A DNA stretch of 53,227 nt from an uncultured Planctomycetaceae bacterium. Its GTDB lineage: Bacteria > Planctomycetota > Planctomycetia > Planctomycetales > Planctomycetaceae. The stretch spans positions 1 through 53,227 of the forward strand of contig CAIYBH010000106.1 in assembly GCA_903924405.1 (NCBI GenBank). Direction: 5' to 3'. Of this stretch, positions 44,085 through 53,227 are shown one piece after another. The notes under the pieces are model-generated. The model was not told where the DNA came from, did not search any database, and was given only the letters and a program-made list of their open reading frames with translations. The stretch's first letter is position 1; each line of letters opens with the position of its first letter. The translations under genes were made by a program, and so were the position numbers.

Positions 44085-45356
44085 TCAGAGCACCCAGAAG
44101 AAGATGATGGCGATTGCCGTGGGCATCAAGGCGCCCACAAACAGTTTGCCCGGATTAATGCCTTCACCGGCGAACGCCGCCGACGACTGCAGAATCCCCG
44201 CGCCCGCCGGATTTGGTGCGTTTGCAATCACCGTCAAGCCACCGCCCGAAACCGCTCCTGCCAGCAGTGCGTATTTCAATTCATCCGTCAGGTTTGGCAC
44301 CGATGAACCCAGCAAAGTCAATGCAGCGTTGTCCGTGATCGCCGTCAGGGCCGTTGCCCCGTAGTACAGCGCACCGCCATTCAGACTCTGAATCAATGGT
44401 TCCAACCACCACTGCTGCAATTTGCCAAATGTCACTAATCCCGCCAGAAAGAAGCCCACCAGCAGGCCTTCCTTCAGTTTCAGCGGGTCCTGATATTCCC
44501 GAGTCGCCGTGACCAGTCCCAGGAACAGCATCAACACACCAAAGAACACGTCCGCGTGATGCGAAAAGAACACCACCGTTGCCAGAAACAGCACATGCGC
44601 CGTTGTCAACCACACTGGAATGAACCGCGGTTTCTGCTGCGGCGGTTGCAGCCGACTCAATTCCCCGTAAAACTGAACCACGATGACCAGCGTCGACACC
44701 ACACAGGCCGCGGCCGCACGCCAGCCGAAATGACTGAGCATATGTGTCAGGCCCCATTCCCACTTGCTCGCCACCATCAACACCGGTGGCGCCGCAAAGT
44801 GTGTCAGCGTGCCTCCAATGGAGACGTTGACGAACAGTAATCCAATTGTGGCATAAGCCAGTCGCGAACTGATGCCGCGGTCAAAATAACGCTGCTTCAG
44901 CAGAGTGGCCAACAGAGTCATCGCCGCCGGTTCGGTAATGAACGATCCCAACAGCGAGCCAACCGCCAGTGCGGAAAAATAAAACGCCACACTCTCCGCA
45001 ACCGGGATCAGCCGCGATACCCCCAGAATCAGATACTCAGCCAATTGCACGACAGGCCGAGTCGCCGCGACGACCATCACCGCCAGAACAAACTTGGGTT
45101 CCGTAAAGTCCAGATCCTCAATGTACTTCACCGATGCCTCAAAGGACTTCTCCACTGCGGAATAGGCCAGAAATAAGGCCGCTGCCCAGATCCCGAAAAC
45201 GATTTCCGTCTCCGCCAGGAAATGCAGCAGATTCTCCTGCAGTGATCCCGGAGGATACTTATGTGCCCAGTGCGCAAATTTTTTCACACAGAAGGTGTGT
45301 AGCACCGCAATGGCAAACAGAGTCGTTGCCAGAATCTGAGTTGACGTCGGGTTCAT
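44085..45356 (-). CDS. Putative Na+/H+ antiporter
   Basis: This 423-residue inner-membrane protein has about 11-12 hydrophobic helices and belongs to the ion-transporter superfamily's putative Na+/H+ antiporter family. Visible features include the N-terminal V-L-H-T-F-C-V-K-K-F, F-I-T-E-P-A-A-M-T-L-L in a re-entrant-like segment, and A-I-T-D-N-A-A-L-T-L-L-G-S in the second half; such E-P-A and T-D-N-A motifs are the likely ion site. ATG 45356 fits the family start, but GTG 45410, with GAGGG 7 nt upstream, would add 18 residues and is also possible. It converges with holA. Confidence 0.85.
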   Translation of the reverse strand: MNPTSTQILATTLFAIAVLHTFCVKKFAHWAHKYPPGSLQENLLHFLAETEIVFGIWAAALFLAYSAVEKSFEASVKYIEDLDFTEPKFVLAVMVVAATRPVVQLAEYLILGVSRLIPVAESVAFYFSALAVGSLLGSFITEPAAMTLLATLLKQRYFDRGISSRLAYATIGLLFVNVSIGGTLTHFAAPPVLMVASKWEWGLTHMLSHFGWRAAAACVVSTLVIVVQFYGELSRLQPPQQKPRFIPVWLTTAHVLFLATVVFFSHHADVFFGVLMLFLGLVTATREYQDPLKLKEGLLVGFFLAGLVTFGKLQQWWLEPLIQSLNGGALYYGATALTAITDNAALTLLGSSVPNLTDELKYALLAGAVSGGGLTVIANAPNPAGAGILQSSAAFAGEGINPGKLFVGALMPTAIAIIFFWVL

Positions 45357-45635
45357 AACAGACCAGAAGTTCCTGACTGAAGCCAGAGACACCGACCGAT
45401 CCTCTGCCACAGCAGAGCCCTCGGTCGGTCAGACCATCAGCGATGGTGGATCGCTGTAGCCACAGTCTATGAAGAATCCTGCCCTCTGTCACTTCCACCC
45501 CGCAGCAAACGAGCTCCTGCCGTCCCGCCACAAAGGGAATGCTCGTCTCTGATCTTTCACGCCACTGGGCCACTCGATTCGCGATGGCCCTGTTTCGCCG
45601 CATTGCCCGCACTGAGCGATTCGCCGCGGGACAGT

Positions 45636-46922
45636 TCAGACCGAAGGCAAATACTCGCTGGCGTTTCCGAACTCTGTCAGATGCACGCCCATGTGATCCA
45701 TGATGTTCAACAGCAGCGATGACATTTTCCGCTCTTTGGCCGTTTCAAAGTCCAGAGTCCGTCCGGTTCGAATGCGACCTGACAGACTGCCCGACATCAA
45801 CAGCGGAATTCGCGGGGCACTGTGTGCCGTCCACTGTTCATTCGCCAGCAGAATGCAGGAATGGTCCAGAACCGTCCCGTCACCCTCCTGCATTGAATCC
45901 AGTTTGGCGATCAAGCCCGCATACTGTTCCACCCAGAACCGAGTGATCGCGGCGTATTCCGGGCCCTGCCAGTTGTGCGAATAGTTGTGGTGGTCCACGT
46001 TGAGCCCCAGAAATGGATACACCTGCCCCGAAAGATTGTTCGTCAGCAACAGCGTCGCGATCCGGGTTCGATCCGTCTGAAACGCCAGGGCCATCAGGTC
46101 ACACATCAGCCGCGCATGCTCGTCCAGCTGAGCGGGTATGCCGGCCGGCGGCCGCTGGAATCCACTGACCGCCGCGTCCGCCTGCTGCTCACCCTGACGC
46201 CGCTGCATGCGAGCCAACCGCTGCTCCACTTCCCGCACCGAATTGGTGTACTCGTCAATCCTCGATCTGTCCGCAGCCGAAACTCGACGCGAGACATGCC
46301 CCAGCTGGTCCTGAACCTGATCCAGAATACTCGCATGCGCCCGGTTGCCACGACTCTCAAACAAACTGTCAAAGGCCAGCGCTGGATACATCTCCGCTGG
46401 CACTGGTGAGACCGGTGAACTCCAGGACACATGGGATGCGTACATCATGGAGTAACTGGATTCGTGAAACCCGCTCACCGGTCGCTCACAGGCCAGCACC
46501 AGACTGGGCAAGGCCGTCTCGTCCCCCAGCCGCTGCGCCAGCAACTGGTCCATACTGATCGATGCCTGGATATCCCGGCCACCCTGAGGCCGCACGCCGG
46601 TTAGAATCCCGGCCGCGCCTTTGGCATGACCACCCACCACATCGTCCGGATGATGCAGGCCATGAATGAAGTTCACCTTGTGCCGCAGGGCGTCCAGAGA
46701 ACGAAACGCCGGGCCAGTCTCCAGGGCCGTTCCCTCACCCTTCGACCACCATTCCGGCGGATGAATCCCGTCACCGAAAAACAAAAACCCAAATCGCTTT
46801 GGCGGCTGCGGATTGTTCTCGATCCCCAGACAACGTGATGATTCCAGCCACGGCAAAGCCACACTGGCGCCAGCAGCCTGAAGAATCACTCGCCGTGGCG
46901 TTTTCTGTCCTGCAGCACCCAT
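45636..46922 (-). CDS. DUF1552 protein with Tat-like start
   Basis: This 428-residue protein begins K-T-P-R-R-V-I-L-Q-A-A-G-A-S-V-A-L-P-W-L-E, a twin-arginine-like export signal of this family. Family stretches follow: R-F-G-F-L-F-F-G-D-G-I-H-P-P-E-W-W, H-G-L-H-H-P (near 90), R-L-M-C-D-L-M-A-L-A-F-Q-T-D-R-T and V-D-H-H-N-Y-S-H. Two ATGs occur near the start; AGGAG is 6 nt before 46922 but abuts 46928, so 46922 is chosen. It lies 139 bp behind the DUF1592-type gene, the standard partner order. The function is unknown. Confidence 0.93.
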   Translation of the reverse strand: MGAAGQKTPRRVILQAAGASVALPWLESSRCLGIENNPQPPKRFGFLFFGDGIHPPEWWSKGEGTALETGPAFRSLDALRHKVNFIHGLHHPDDVVGGHAKGAAGILTGVRPQGGRDIQASISMDQLLAQRLGDETALPSLVLACERPVSGFHESSYSMMYASHVSWSSPVSPVPAEMYPALAFDSLFESRGNRAHASILDQVQDQLGHVSRRVSAADRSRIDEYTNSVREVEQRLARMQRRQGEQQADAAVSGFQRPPAGIPAQLDEHARLMCDLMALAFQTDRTRIATLLLTNNLSGQVYPFLGLNVDHHNYSHNWQGPEYAAITRFWVEQYAGLIAKLDSMQEGDGTVLDHSCILLANEQWTAHSAPRIPLLMSGSLSGRIRTGRTLDFETAKERKMSSLLLNIMDHMGVHLTEFGNASEYLPSV

Positions 46923-47061
46923 CGTCATCTCCTCGTTTCTCAGGTTCCACCCACCACAGTCTTCTTTGCTGAGTCCACTGAGTCAAGACAGACCCACGCT
47001 CAGTGGCGGTTTTCCATCCGGATTCCGCACGGTCAGGCATCAGAAACATGTCCGCAGACAC

Positions 47062-50000
47062 TCATTGCAGCGCCGTAAAATCACGGGCACGTTGAGTCCG
47101 GAACTGGGGGCTTCGCACCACCGTTTCAAACAGCACAGAAAATCGATATCCGTTCTGCTCCAGTGCCAACTGCATTTCGTCCAGCAGCGGCTGATCCGAA
47201 AGAATCACCGATCGACCCAGCGCGTAGCCCAGAAAACGCCGACACAATGTTCGGATAAAATCCGCCTTTCTGCGTTGTTCCACATATTCCATCAGCCCCG
47301 ACACGCCCTGAGCCTGACGGCCGTCCGGCATCAGCGCCAGCGTGTCGACCGGCCGACCCGCCGAATCCTGAGTCCGTGATCGACCAATCGCATCGAAGCC
47401 CTCCATCGCCAGACCGGCCGAATCAAAGTGGCGATGACACAACGCACACTGACTGTCCGCCACATGCGCCGCCAGCAGTTCTCGAATCGTCCGATCCGCC
47501 TGCTGCTCACTCTTTGGTAACTCAGGAACATCGGCCGGCGGTGGTGGAAAATGCTGGCCCAGCAAATGATGAATCGTCCAGAATCCCCGCTTCACCGGAC
47601 TTGTCCGCTCCCCGGCAGAATTCTTCGTCAGAATCAACGCCATCCCGAATAGTCCGCCCCGTCCCGCCTGTCTGAGCCCACTGACCGGAAGCCAGAGGTC
47701 CCCGTTCGACGTTTCCCCTGCTGCCACTTGTCCCAACAGAGCGGCCTGCTCACGAATGGCCTGCTGATAACCCGCCTGCAAGGTCCCTCCATAATGTGCC
47801 GCCAGCCTCGCGTTCAGAAATGTTCGGTCCGATGTCAACAACTCCGTCACTGACCCATCCCGACGAATCAGATCTGTAATCAGTCGTGTTGGTTCCTCGA
47901 AAATCGCCTCCCGCAGTGACTCATCATAGCCCGCAAAGGCCTCGGCATTGATTGGGTCCCGCACTGGATAATCGCGATACCTCAGCCACTGACCGAAGAA
48001 CTCCCGGGCGAACACACTGATCCGCGGATCATCCAGCATCCTGCGACTCTGCTGCACCAGCCGTTCCGGTGATTCCAGTTCACCTTCTGCTCCCGCTCGC
48101 AGCAACTCCTCGTCCGGAACCGTTGACCACAGAAAGTAGCTCAGTCGCGTCGCCAGGTCTTCAGAGGTCAACGGTGCAGCACCCGTGCCCTCCGGTGCTT
48201 CCCGATACAGATAACAGAACTCCGGAGACATCAGAATCCCCACAAGCACTCCCCGCAAGGCCTGCTCCACATCCTGACCATCCGATCTCAGTCGCGTATA
48301 CAAGGCCTGCAGTGTGTGTGCGTCGTCCGTTGTCAGCGAACGCCGCCATGCACGTCGTGCGAAGACTCGTACATCGGACAATGCACGTTGTTCCGCTGCC
48401 GCCAGCAATTCCGCCTGGCGCCGCAGACCCGCTCGAATGTCCTCAAAAAACTGATGCACCATCCGCTGCCGATCATCCGGAACTTCCGGTTCCAGTGTCT
48501 CCCCTCGCAGTCGAACTCCCAGCTTCTCCAGATACACGCGCTCAAACCGCGCCAGCATGTCGTCCTGAATCAACTGCGGGTCGTCCGCATTCACAAAATC
48601 AAAACGACGGTCATGCAGCACTTCTCGCTCCGACCGCTCAAACCAGACAAAGCCACGCAACAACGTCTCGGCGCTCTGAGTGACAAATTCCAGCTCCTCC
48701 CATAACTGATCCAGTTCGGCCGCGTCGGCCTGCGTCAACACACTTCGCGCCAGCGGCTGATCGTCCCGAAAGAATCCCTCCACCAGATGAAACCCTGCGG
48801 CCAGTCCACGTCCACTGTCCACATAGAAGAAGCGATTTGGAAAGACACCACAGAAACGCGTCCCAAACGTCGCCAGCCGCTCCACTGTGGCCCCATCCGA
48901 CGACATCAGGACGGTCGCCGAACCGCCGGAGACTTCCGCCGTTTCCTGCCCCGACCACACTGTCACACGCACGCTGCCCGTCGACAGCGAGCCTGCCTCC
49001 AGCTCCACCGGCAACAACAGCCGCCGCCCCTGCAGCTGTTGCCGCTGCTCACCACGCAGCACAAACGTCAGCTCCACAGGTGTCTGCAGCACGACAGATT
49101 CCGCAGGCAGTTCGCCGCCCTCCGGATGCTGCCCGAATCCACTGGCTGCCGCTACGTCGGGCTGACTGGCCTGCAACACACTCAGAAGCGTCACGACGTC
49201 CTGCTGCCGCTCTTCGTCCTCGTTCCGCGGCAGATTCTCAGCCCGGCTGAAAACGGGTTTCTTCAACACGACCCGCGCCGGATCCGCGCCAAATGCCGCC
49301 TCAACACGCACCGAGATTTTCCAGCCCTCGTCCGCTCGATCCGCCGGTGCCGCCGGAATGGCCCCCGTGCGCAACAGACCGGACGGGCGAAAATGCATTC
49401 GCTCGAAGGTGTCCCGCGCGGCTGCTGTCTTCGCTCGAAAATCCAGATGCTGAATCGGCCAGTTCCCTGCGTTCGCCCGAATCAGTTCTCCTTCGGGCAC
49501 GGTCAGCTCGCGGCGATAGGCCTCAACAAGATCACAGAATTCCGCCAGCGCCCGCGGCGTTCCCCCGGCCGCATCCGGTGCTGGTAAACTGGCCCAGCCC
49601 TCACGAAATTCCCTCGGTGTCCCCGGGAGCGATTCCAGTTCCGCCAGAAATGTCCAGACCGCATTCAGATAACGGTCGCTCAGCCCCCGCTCAGCCGCAA
49701 ATGCGTCCAGACTCCATGCCTGCTGATCGGTTGGCCGGTATCGATAACGCCACGCCGCTTCGACATAGTCCCGAATCGTCACCGCGTGCTGTTCGTAGAA
49801 GCGAATGATCGCGCCTTCCGTCAACTTGCGCCGCTCGTTGTAGGAGGTCACGGGAAATGGTGCAAAGCTGAGCCCGGTCGTGCGCAGGACCATGTGATCC
49901 GCTACCAACTGCGTCGCGCCCAGGTATTTCTTCAACAGGTTCGGCGACATCCCCAGCGACTCACCAGTGTTGTCGAAGCCCTCACCTCCCGCCGGGTCCG

Positions 50001-50517
50001 CTGGAAAATCCTGCGTCGGACGAATGTCCACTCCTGTCAGTTCACGAATCGACAAATCGTATTCCGTGTTCGACAGGCGACGCGGCAGCACCACACCGGG
50101 ATCACCCGCTCGTTTGCGAGCTTCCGCCGTCAGGATCTCCTGCACTGCCGCCGACAACGCCGCACTTTCCTCAAGCGTCGGCTGCGGGGCCTCACGCGGA
50201 GGCATCTCCGCGGCCTGCACAAACTCCACAATTGTGTTCCATCGCCGGAACTGATTGATCACGTCCGCCGGGGAACGAAATGCCGTCAAATCCAGCTCGC
50301 CCCGCGCTTCTTCCGCGTTATGACAGTCCACGCAGTACTTCTGCAGATAAGGCTGCACCCGCTCTGCGTAGATGTCTCCGCACACGGCCGGCTCAGCCAT
50401 CCCTGCGGACAGAATGATCACACCGCAGGCCCACAAGCAGCCACACAGCCCACGATCGCATAACGAGTACAACCAGAACTGACGGAACACTTGCCGAATT
50501 GAGGAACAGGAGAACAT
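47062..50517 (-). CDS. DUF1587/DUF1592/DUF1588/DUF1585 protein with two heme-c motifs
   Basis: This 1151-residue exported protein has a hydrophobic segment at about 22-45. It has a cytochrome-like CxxCH at C62-V-D-C65-H66 and then DUF1587 (L-S-N-T-E-Y-D-L-S-I-R-E-L-T-G-V-D near 145). DUF1595 is near 690-760 (F-A-R-R-A-W-R-R-S-L-T), DUF1592 near 780-900 (R-L-S-Y-F-L-W-S-T-V-P-D) and DUF1588 near 910-1010. A second CxxCH lies in S-Q-C-A-L-C-H-R-H-F, with DUF1585 at the end (F-I-R-T-L-C-R-R-F-L-G-Y-A-L-G-R-S). Residues 350-560 form a poorly conserved insert. It probably binds two hemes and works with the DUF1552 protein; the substrate is not known. Confidence 0.93.
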   Translation of the reverse strand: MFSCSSIRQVFRQFWLYSLCDRGLCGCLWACGVIILSAGMAEPAVCGDIYAERVQPYLQKYCVDCHNAEEARGELDLTAFRSPADVINQFRRWNTIVEFVQAAEMPPREAPQPTLEESAALSAAVQEILTAEARKRAGDPGVVLPRRLSNTEYDLSIRELTGVDIRPTQDFPADPAGGEGFDNTGESLGMSPNLLKKYLGATQLVADHMVLRTTGLSFAPFPVTSYNERRKLTEGAIIRFYEQHAVTIRDYVEAAWRYRYRPTDQQAWSLDAFAAERGLSDRYLNAVWTFLAELESLPGTPREFREGWASLPAPDAAGGTPRALAEFCDLVEAYRRELTVPEGELIRANAGNWPIQHLDFRAKTAAARDTFERMHFRPSGLLRTGAIPAAPADRADEGWKISVRVEAAFGADPARVVLKKPVFSRAENLPRNEDEERQQDVVTLLSVLQASQPDVAAASGFGQHPEGGELPAESVVLQTPVELTFVLRGEQRQQLQGRRLLLPVELEAGSLSTGSVRVTVWSGQETAEVSGGSATVLMSSDGATVERLATFGTRFCGVFPNRFFYVDSGRGLAAGFHLVEGFFRDDQPLARSVLTQADAAELDQLWEELEFVTQSAETLLRGFVWFERSEREVLHDRRFDFVNADDPQLIQDDMLARFERVYLEKLGVRLRGETLEPEVPDDRQRMVHQFFEDIRAGLRRQAELLAAAEQRALSDVRVFARRAWRRSLTTDDAHTLQALYTRLRSDGQDVEQALRGVLVGILMSPEFCYLYREAPEGTGAAPLTSEDLATRLSYFLWSTVPDEELLRAGAEGELESPERLVQQSRRMLDDPRISVFAREFFGQWLRYRDYPVRDPINAEAFAGYDESLREAIFEEPTRLITDLIRRDGSVTELLTSDRTFLNARLAAHYGGTLQAGYQQAIREQAALLGQVAAGETSNGDLWLPVSGLRQAGRGGLFGMALILTKNSAGERTSPVKRGFWTIHHLLGQHFPPPPADVPELPKSEQQADRTIRELLAAHVADSQCALCHRHFDSAGLAMEGFDAIGRSRTQDSAGRPVDTLALMPDGRQAQGVSGLMEYVEQRRKADFIRTLCRRFLGYALGRSVILSDQPLLDEMQLALEQNGYRFSVLFETVVRSPQFRTQRARDFTALQ

Positions 50518-50642
50518 GAATCACCACGCTGAAGAATCTGGTGGGCGGCAGGAAGAGCAGGTTTCAGGCAGGTCCGCAGTCTAACACCATCCAGGCCCTC
50601 TTGACCAACGTCCGGGCCCCACCGTCTCGTCCGACCGCTCCC

Positions 50643-50663
50643 ATCCTTCATCCTTCATCCTTA
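50643..50663. repeat. CATCCTT heptamer run
   Basis: Tandem CATCCTT units (three, the middle one starting TCATCCTT) in the 151-bp gap between the PVC heme protein gene and the DUF1592-type gene. A simple repeat. Confidence 0.5.
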
Positions 50664-50668
50664 TTCCC

Positions 50669-53227
50669 TCACCCCTCCAGCCACGCCAGCAAATCCCGAA
50701 TCTCTTCCAGAGTCAACACGTCAAACAATCCGGCGGGCATGGGCGATTGTTCCAGTATCCGGACCTCGTCAATCTGTTTTCGATCGACCTCCTGCACCGC
50801 CGACACACGCAGTGGATCCGTATTCACCCGAACCAGCTCAGAACGAAAATCACCCCCTGAAAGTATCCGCCCCGTGATCACGGTGCCCGACAATGTCGTG
50901 ATCTGAGTCAATCGATACGGCTCGGCGACCACCCGGGACGGATTCAGTACCGATTCGCAAATGTCCCGCCGTGAAAACCTGTGGGCCACGAAGCTCAGGT
51001 CCGGTCCCACCGTCGGACCACTGGCACCCACTCGATGACATCGCACACACAACGCTTCCCGAAACACCACCGCCCCCCGCTCCGGATCACCGCGCTCGGC
51101 ATCTGCGGACAACAGCGGCTCCAGATCCGCCAGCACCCACTGTCGAACCACCGCACGTGCTGGAACCACATCTTCGTGCGCTTGCGGCGTTTCCTGCAGC
51201 AATGTGCCCAGCGACTGTCGCTCAGACTCCGATAGCCCAGCCAGCGCGTCCTCCCGCAGACGCTTCAGAAAGACGGGCATCCCATCACCCCCCGTGAAGT
51301 CCACGCCGCGATTCAGCACAGTCAGGTACAGCCTCTGCTGTTCATCACGCAGCCGACTCAATTGCCCCCGCAGTGCCAACAATCCCGCTAACTGATCTCG
51401 CTGATCAACACTCTGCAGCAGTACCAACGCCGCCGAGATCCCGGCATCCTCCTGCCATTCGCCCATCGCGGTCACGACATGCCGAATCACAGCCCGGCTG
51501 TCCAGACCGGGCCCTGTCAGCCGTCTCGCCCCCGTCAGCCGCCCCAGCCGTCCCGCAAGATCGGCCACCAGCCGCTGACGCCACTCCGCAAACAGCGGCT
51601 GGGAATCCTCAGCGAGCTGCGTGGCCAGTTGCAGTCGAATAAACAACGATCGCAAAGCATGTGGCGACTCGTCGGAATCACCGAACACTTCATCTTCCGC
51701 CGCCGATCCCGTACCCGTTGCGACCGCCGGCGCGGGGGGCTCCTCCATGAACACACGACGCAGGACACGGGATGTGACCTGCGGATCGCCACGCTTCAGC
51801 AACGACATCGCTGCGGTCTCAAACCCCGCACGATTCGACAACGCGAACGCGCGTTCGATCCACGCCGCTGCCGGTGTCTGTTCCAGGAGCACCACTGCCT
51901 GATTCCGCAGGACCGGATCTGCAGACGGAAGCTGCTGAAAGGCCAGTTCCAGTCGCTGTGCCAGTGAATCTGCAGTGACCGGCTCACGCAGATTCGCATC
52001 GAGTGTCTGTCGAATCACGCGCTGCGCCGCCGCATACGCTTCCTGCTCCTGTTCGTGAATTCCGGTTGAAAAGCCCACGCTCGGATCTCGCTCAGTCGCC
52101 GGGGCCGAGTTGGATTCCGCACCGGCTGCTCCCGTCCACGTCAGCCTGTACAACGCCGACTGAGTTTTGCGGCCTCCTGTAATCAGGTACATCGCCCCAT
52201 CGGGACCACAGGCCACGTCCGTGACATTCAACGGCCGCCCCTGCAGGAATAATTCCCCCTCGCCACGATACGACGCGCCCCGCGGATGCAGATGCACCGC
52301 CAGAATACGCCCATAAGCCCAGTCCAGCACATACAACGCCCGCTGATACTTTTCAGGAGCCCGCAGCCCGGTTCCAAACATGACCGACGTCGGTGACCCT
52401 TTGCCCAGATCCATCACAGCCGTCGCCATGTCCGCCTGATCGGGGAAATACGGCGGCCACTGCCCCTGTGTGATACGCCAGCCAAAATCCGCTCCCGCAA
52501 ACAGGTGCCACAACCGAGTCGGGCGGTACCACGGAGTGTCCATGTCATATTCGTTATCCGCATCCCACGTGAACACGTCCCCGGCCGCATTCACATCAAT
52601 CCCATACGGATTTCGCAGCCCAGTGCAGACCAGCTCCCATTCCGTGCCTTCTGGATTCGTGCGAATCAGTCGGCCTTCCTGCTGACGCGGACCACGGCGC
52701 GAATCCCGCAGCGGCGATGTCAGATCCCGCACACCCTCCTCCGACACATCCACCGAATCTCCCTGAATTGCATAGATCCAGCCATCTGGACCGACGGCCA
52801 GGTCATTTCTGCCATGTCCCAGCCCACCAGGAAACTCCCGCAGTGTCCGAACCTCGTCCAGAGATCCGTTCTGATCGGTGTCCCGAAGTCGTACCAGCGC
52901 TCGGGAATTGTTGGCACTGGCGTACAGGGAGCCGTGCGCATACAGTAATCCCCGACACTCCTGCAAATCCGTATTGATGATCTCCGGACTGCTTACTTCA
53001 GGAGTTAACCCCGGTAAGGTTAAACGAAATAATCCCTGATCTTCGCGAGCGATGGTCAGGCGGCCGGCAGGATCAAAGGCCATGCTGACCCATGAGCCTT
53101 CTTCGGGAGTGGCGGTTTTCAGCAACTGCAGTTCTGTCCCGGGAGGCAACTGGAATTGCGGTGACCGCGGACTGGCGGCGGCGGTGGAATCGGTCCGCAA
53201 CGCCTGACGCCACTGCTCGTAATTGTC
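50669..53227 (-). CDS. PVC-type heme-binding propeller protein (5' end beyond window)
   Basis: The last 852 residues of a large exported protein; the frame stays open to the right edge (upstream residues D-N-Y-E-Q-W-R-Q-A-L), so the start is outside. A beta-propeller of the membrane-bound dehydrogenase type covers about the first 350 residues (V-G-P-D-G-W-I-Y-A-I-Q-G-D; T-G-L-R-N-P-Y-G-I-D; D-A-D-N-E-Y-D-M). A helical HEAT-like middle follows. The end is a c-type heme module with C-V-R-C-H-R-V-G and Y-R-L-T-Q-I-T-T-L-S-G-T-V-I-T-G-R-I. This is the domain order of PVC-specific heme-binding dehydrogenases. It precedes the DUF1592 and DUF1552 genes on the same strand by 151 bp. Confidence 0.93.
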   Translation of the reverse strand, partial: DNYEQWRQALRTDSTAAASPRSPQFQLPPGTELQLLKTATPEEGSWVSMAFDPAGRLTIAREDQGLFRLTLPGLTPEVSSPEIINTDLQECRGLLYAHGSLYASANNSRALVRLRDTDQNGSLDEVRTLREFPGGLGHGRNDLAVGPDGWIYAIQGDSVDVSEEGVRDLTSPLRDSRRGPRQQEGRLIRTNPEGTEWELVCTGLRNPYGIDVNAAGDVFTWDADNEYDMDTPWYRPTRLWHLFAGADFGWRITQGQWPPYFPDQADMATAVMDLGKGSPTSVMFGTGLRAPEKYQRALYVLDWAYGRILAVHLHPRGASYRGEGELFLQGRPLNVTDVACGPDGAMYLITGGRKTQSALYRLTWTGAAGAESNSAPATERDPSVGFSTGIHEQEQEAYAAAQRVIRQTLDANLREPVTADSLAQRLELAFQQLPSADPVLRNQAVVLLEQTPAAAWIERAFALSNRAGFETAAMSLLKRGDPQVTSRVLRRVFMEEPPAPAVATGTGSAAEDEVFGDSDESPHALRSLFIRLQLATQLAEDSQPLFAEWRQRLVADLAGRLGRLTGARRLTGPGLDSRAVIRHVVTAMGEWQEDAGISAALVLLQSVDQRDQLAGLLALRGQLSRLRDEQQRLYLTVLNRGVDFTGGDGMPVFLKRLREDALAGLSESERQSLGTLLQETPQAHEDVVPARAVVRQWVLADLEPLLSADAERGDPERGAVVFREALCVRCHRVGASGPTVGPDLSFVAHRFSRRDICESVLNPSRVVAEPYRLTQITTLSGTVITGRILSGGDFRSELVRVNTDPLRVSAVQEVDRKQIDEVRILEQSPMPAGLFDVLTLEEIRDLLAWLEG

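Noticed and set aside
48069..49587. Long plus-strand open frames (204 and 266 codons) opposite the DUF1592-type gene
   Set aside because: They are mirror frames of a GC-rich gene with strong family motifs on the minus strand, and are rich in Pro, Arg and His with no domain or ribosome site.

Overview
This window looks like a chromosomal segment of a planctomycete, probably order Planctomycetales; the genus cannot be fixed from sequence alone. The evidence is the dense set of protein families almost confined to the Planctomycetes/PVC group (DUF1501, DUF1549/DUF1553 with planctomycete cytochrome motifs, DUF1552, DUF1587/1592/1588/1585, PVC-type heme/propeller protein), a receptor-like Ser/Thr kinase, long gene-free spacers full of palindromic repeats, and moderately GC-rich DNA. 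No rRNA, tRNA, CRISPR array, prophage or intact insertion sequence was seen.

Layout. 0.1-9.9 kb: a lipoprotein with a repeat-type C-terminal half, a SAM methyltransferase, a divergent UvrA-type ATPase, a transmembrane Ser/Thr kinase with an outside sensor domain, trpF and a secreted PQQ-type propeller protein closed by a clear terminator. 9.9-11.3 kb: gene-free, with a truncated IS66-family left end and REP-like hairpins. 11.3-14.5 kb: a 699-residue secreted protein of unknown function (minus) and a tiny, very tyrosine-rich secreted protein (plus). 14.6-16.8 kb: uppS and cdsA (minus; undecaprenyl phosphate and phospholipid precursors), each followed by copies of a long perfect-hairpin repeat. 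17.6-20.1 kb: an MMPL/RND-type transporter. 20.1-21.4 kb: gene-free, holding two copies of a 290-bp repeat. 21.4-24.4 kb: hisA, a phytanoyl-CoA-dioxygenase-like protein and queG. 25-29.4 kb: an Hsp20 chaperone with unusual paired inverted repeats upstream, a PAS histidine kinase/NarL-type response regulator pair, and a YebC-type regulator.

29.7-53.2 kb: the planctomycete-specific block. It contains a DUF1549/DUF1553 protein without an N-terminal cytochrome domain, a DUF1549/1553 plus DUF1501 pair, an orphan DUF1501 protein, and a minus-strand run of a PVC-type heme/propeller protein, a diheme-motif DUF1592-family protein and a DUF1552 protein. Ordinary genes lie among these: a small membrane protein, a glycine-rich secreted protein, corA, a membrane protein with a good promoter, a GNAT acetyltransferase, holA and a putative Na+/H+ antiporter. 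The last gene runs off the right edge.

How they work together: the repeated pairing of a large exported protein carrying CxxCH heme motifs with a Tat-signal DUF1501 or DUF1552 protein suggests periplasmic redox or substrate-processing modules, but their biochemistry is not established and cannot be read from sequence. The other points worth attention are the intergenic repeats, especially the 28-29-bp perfect hairpins, one of which supplies the uppS stop codon.
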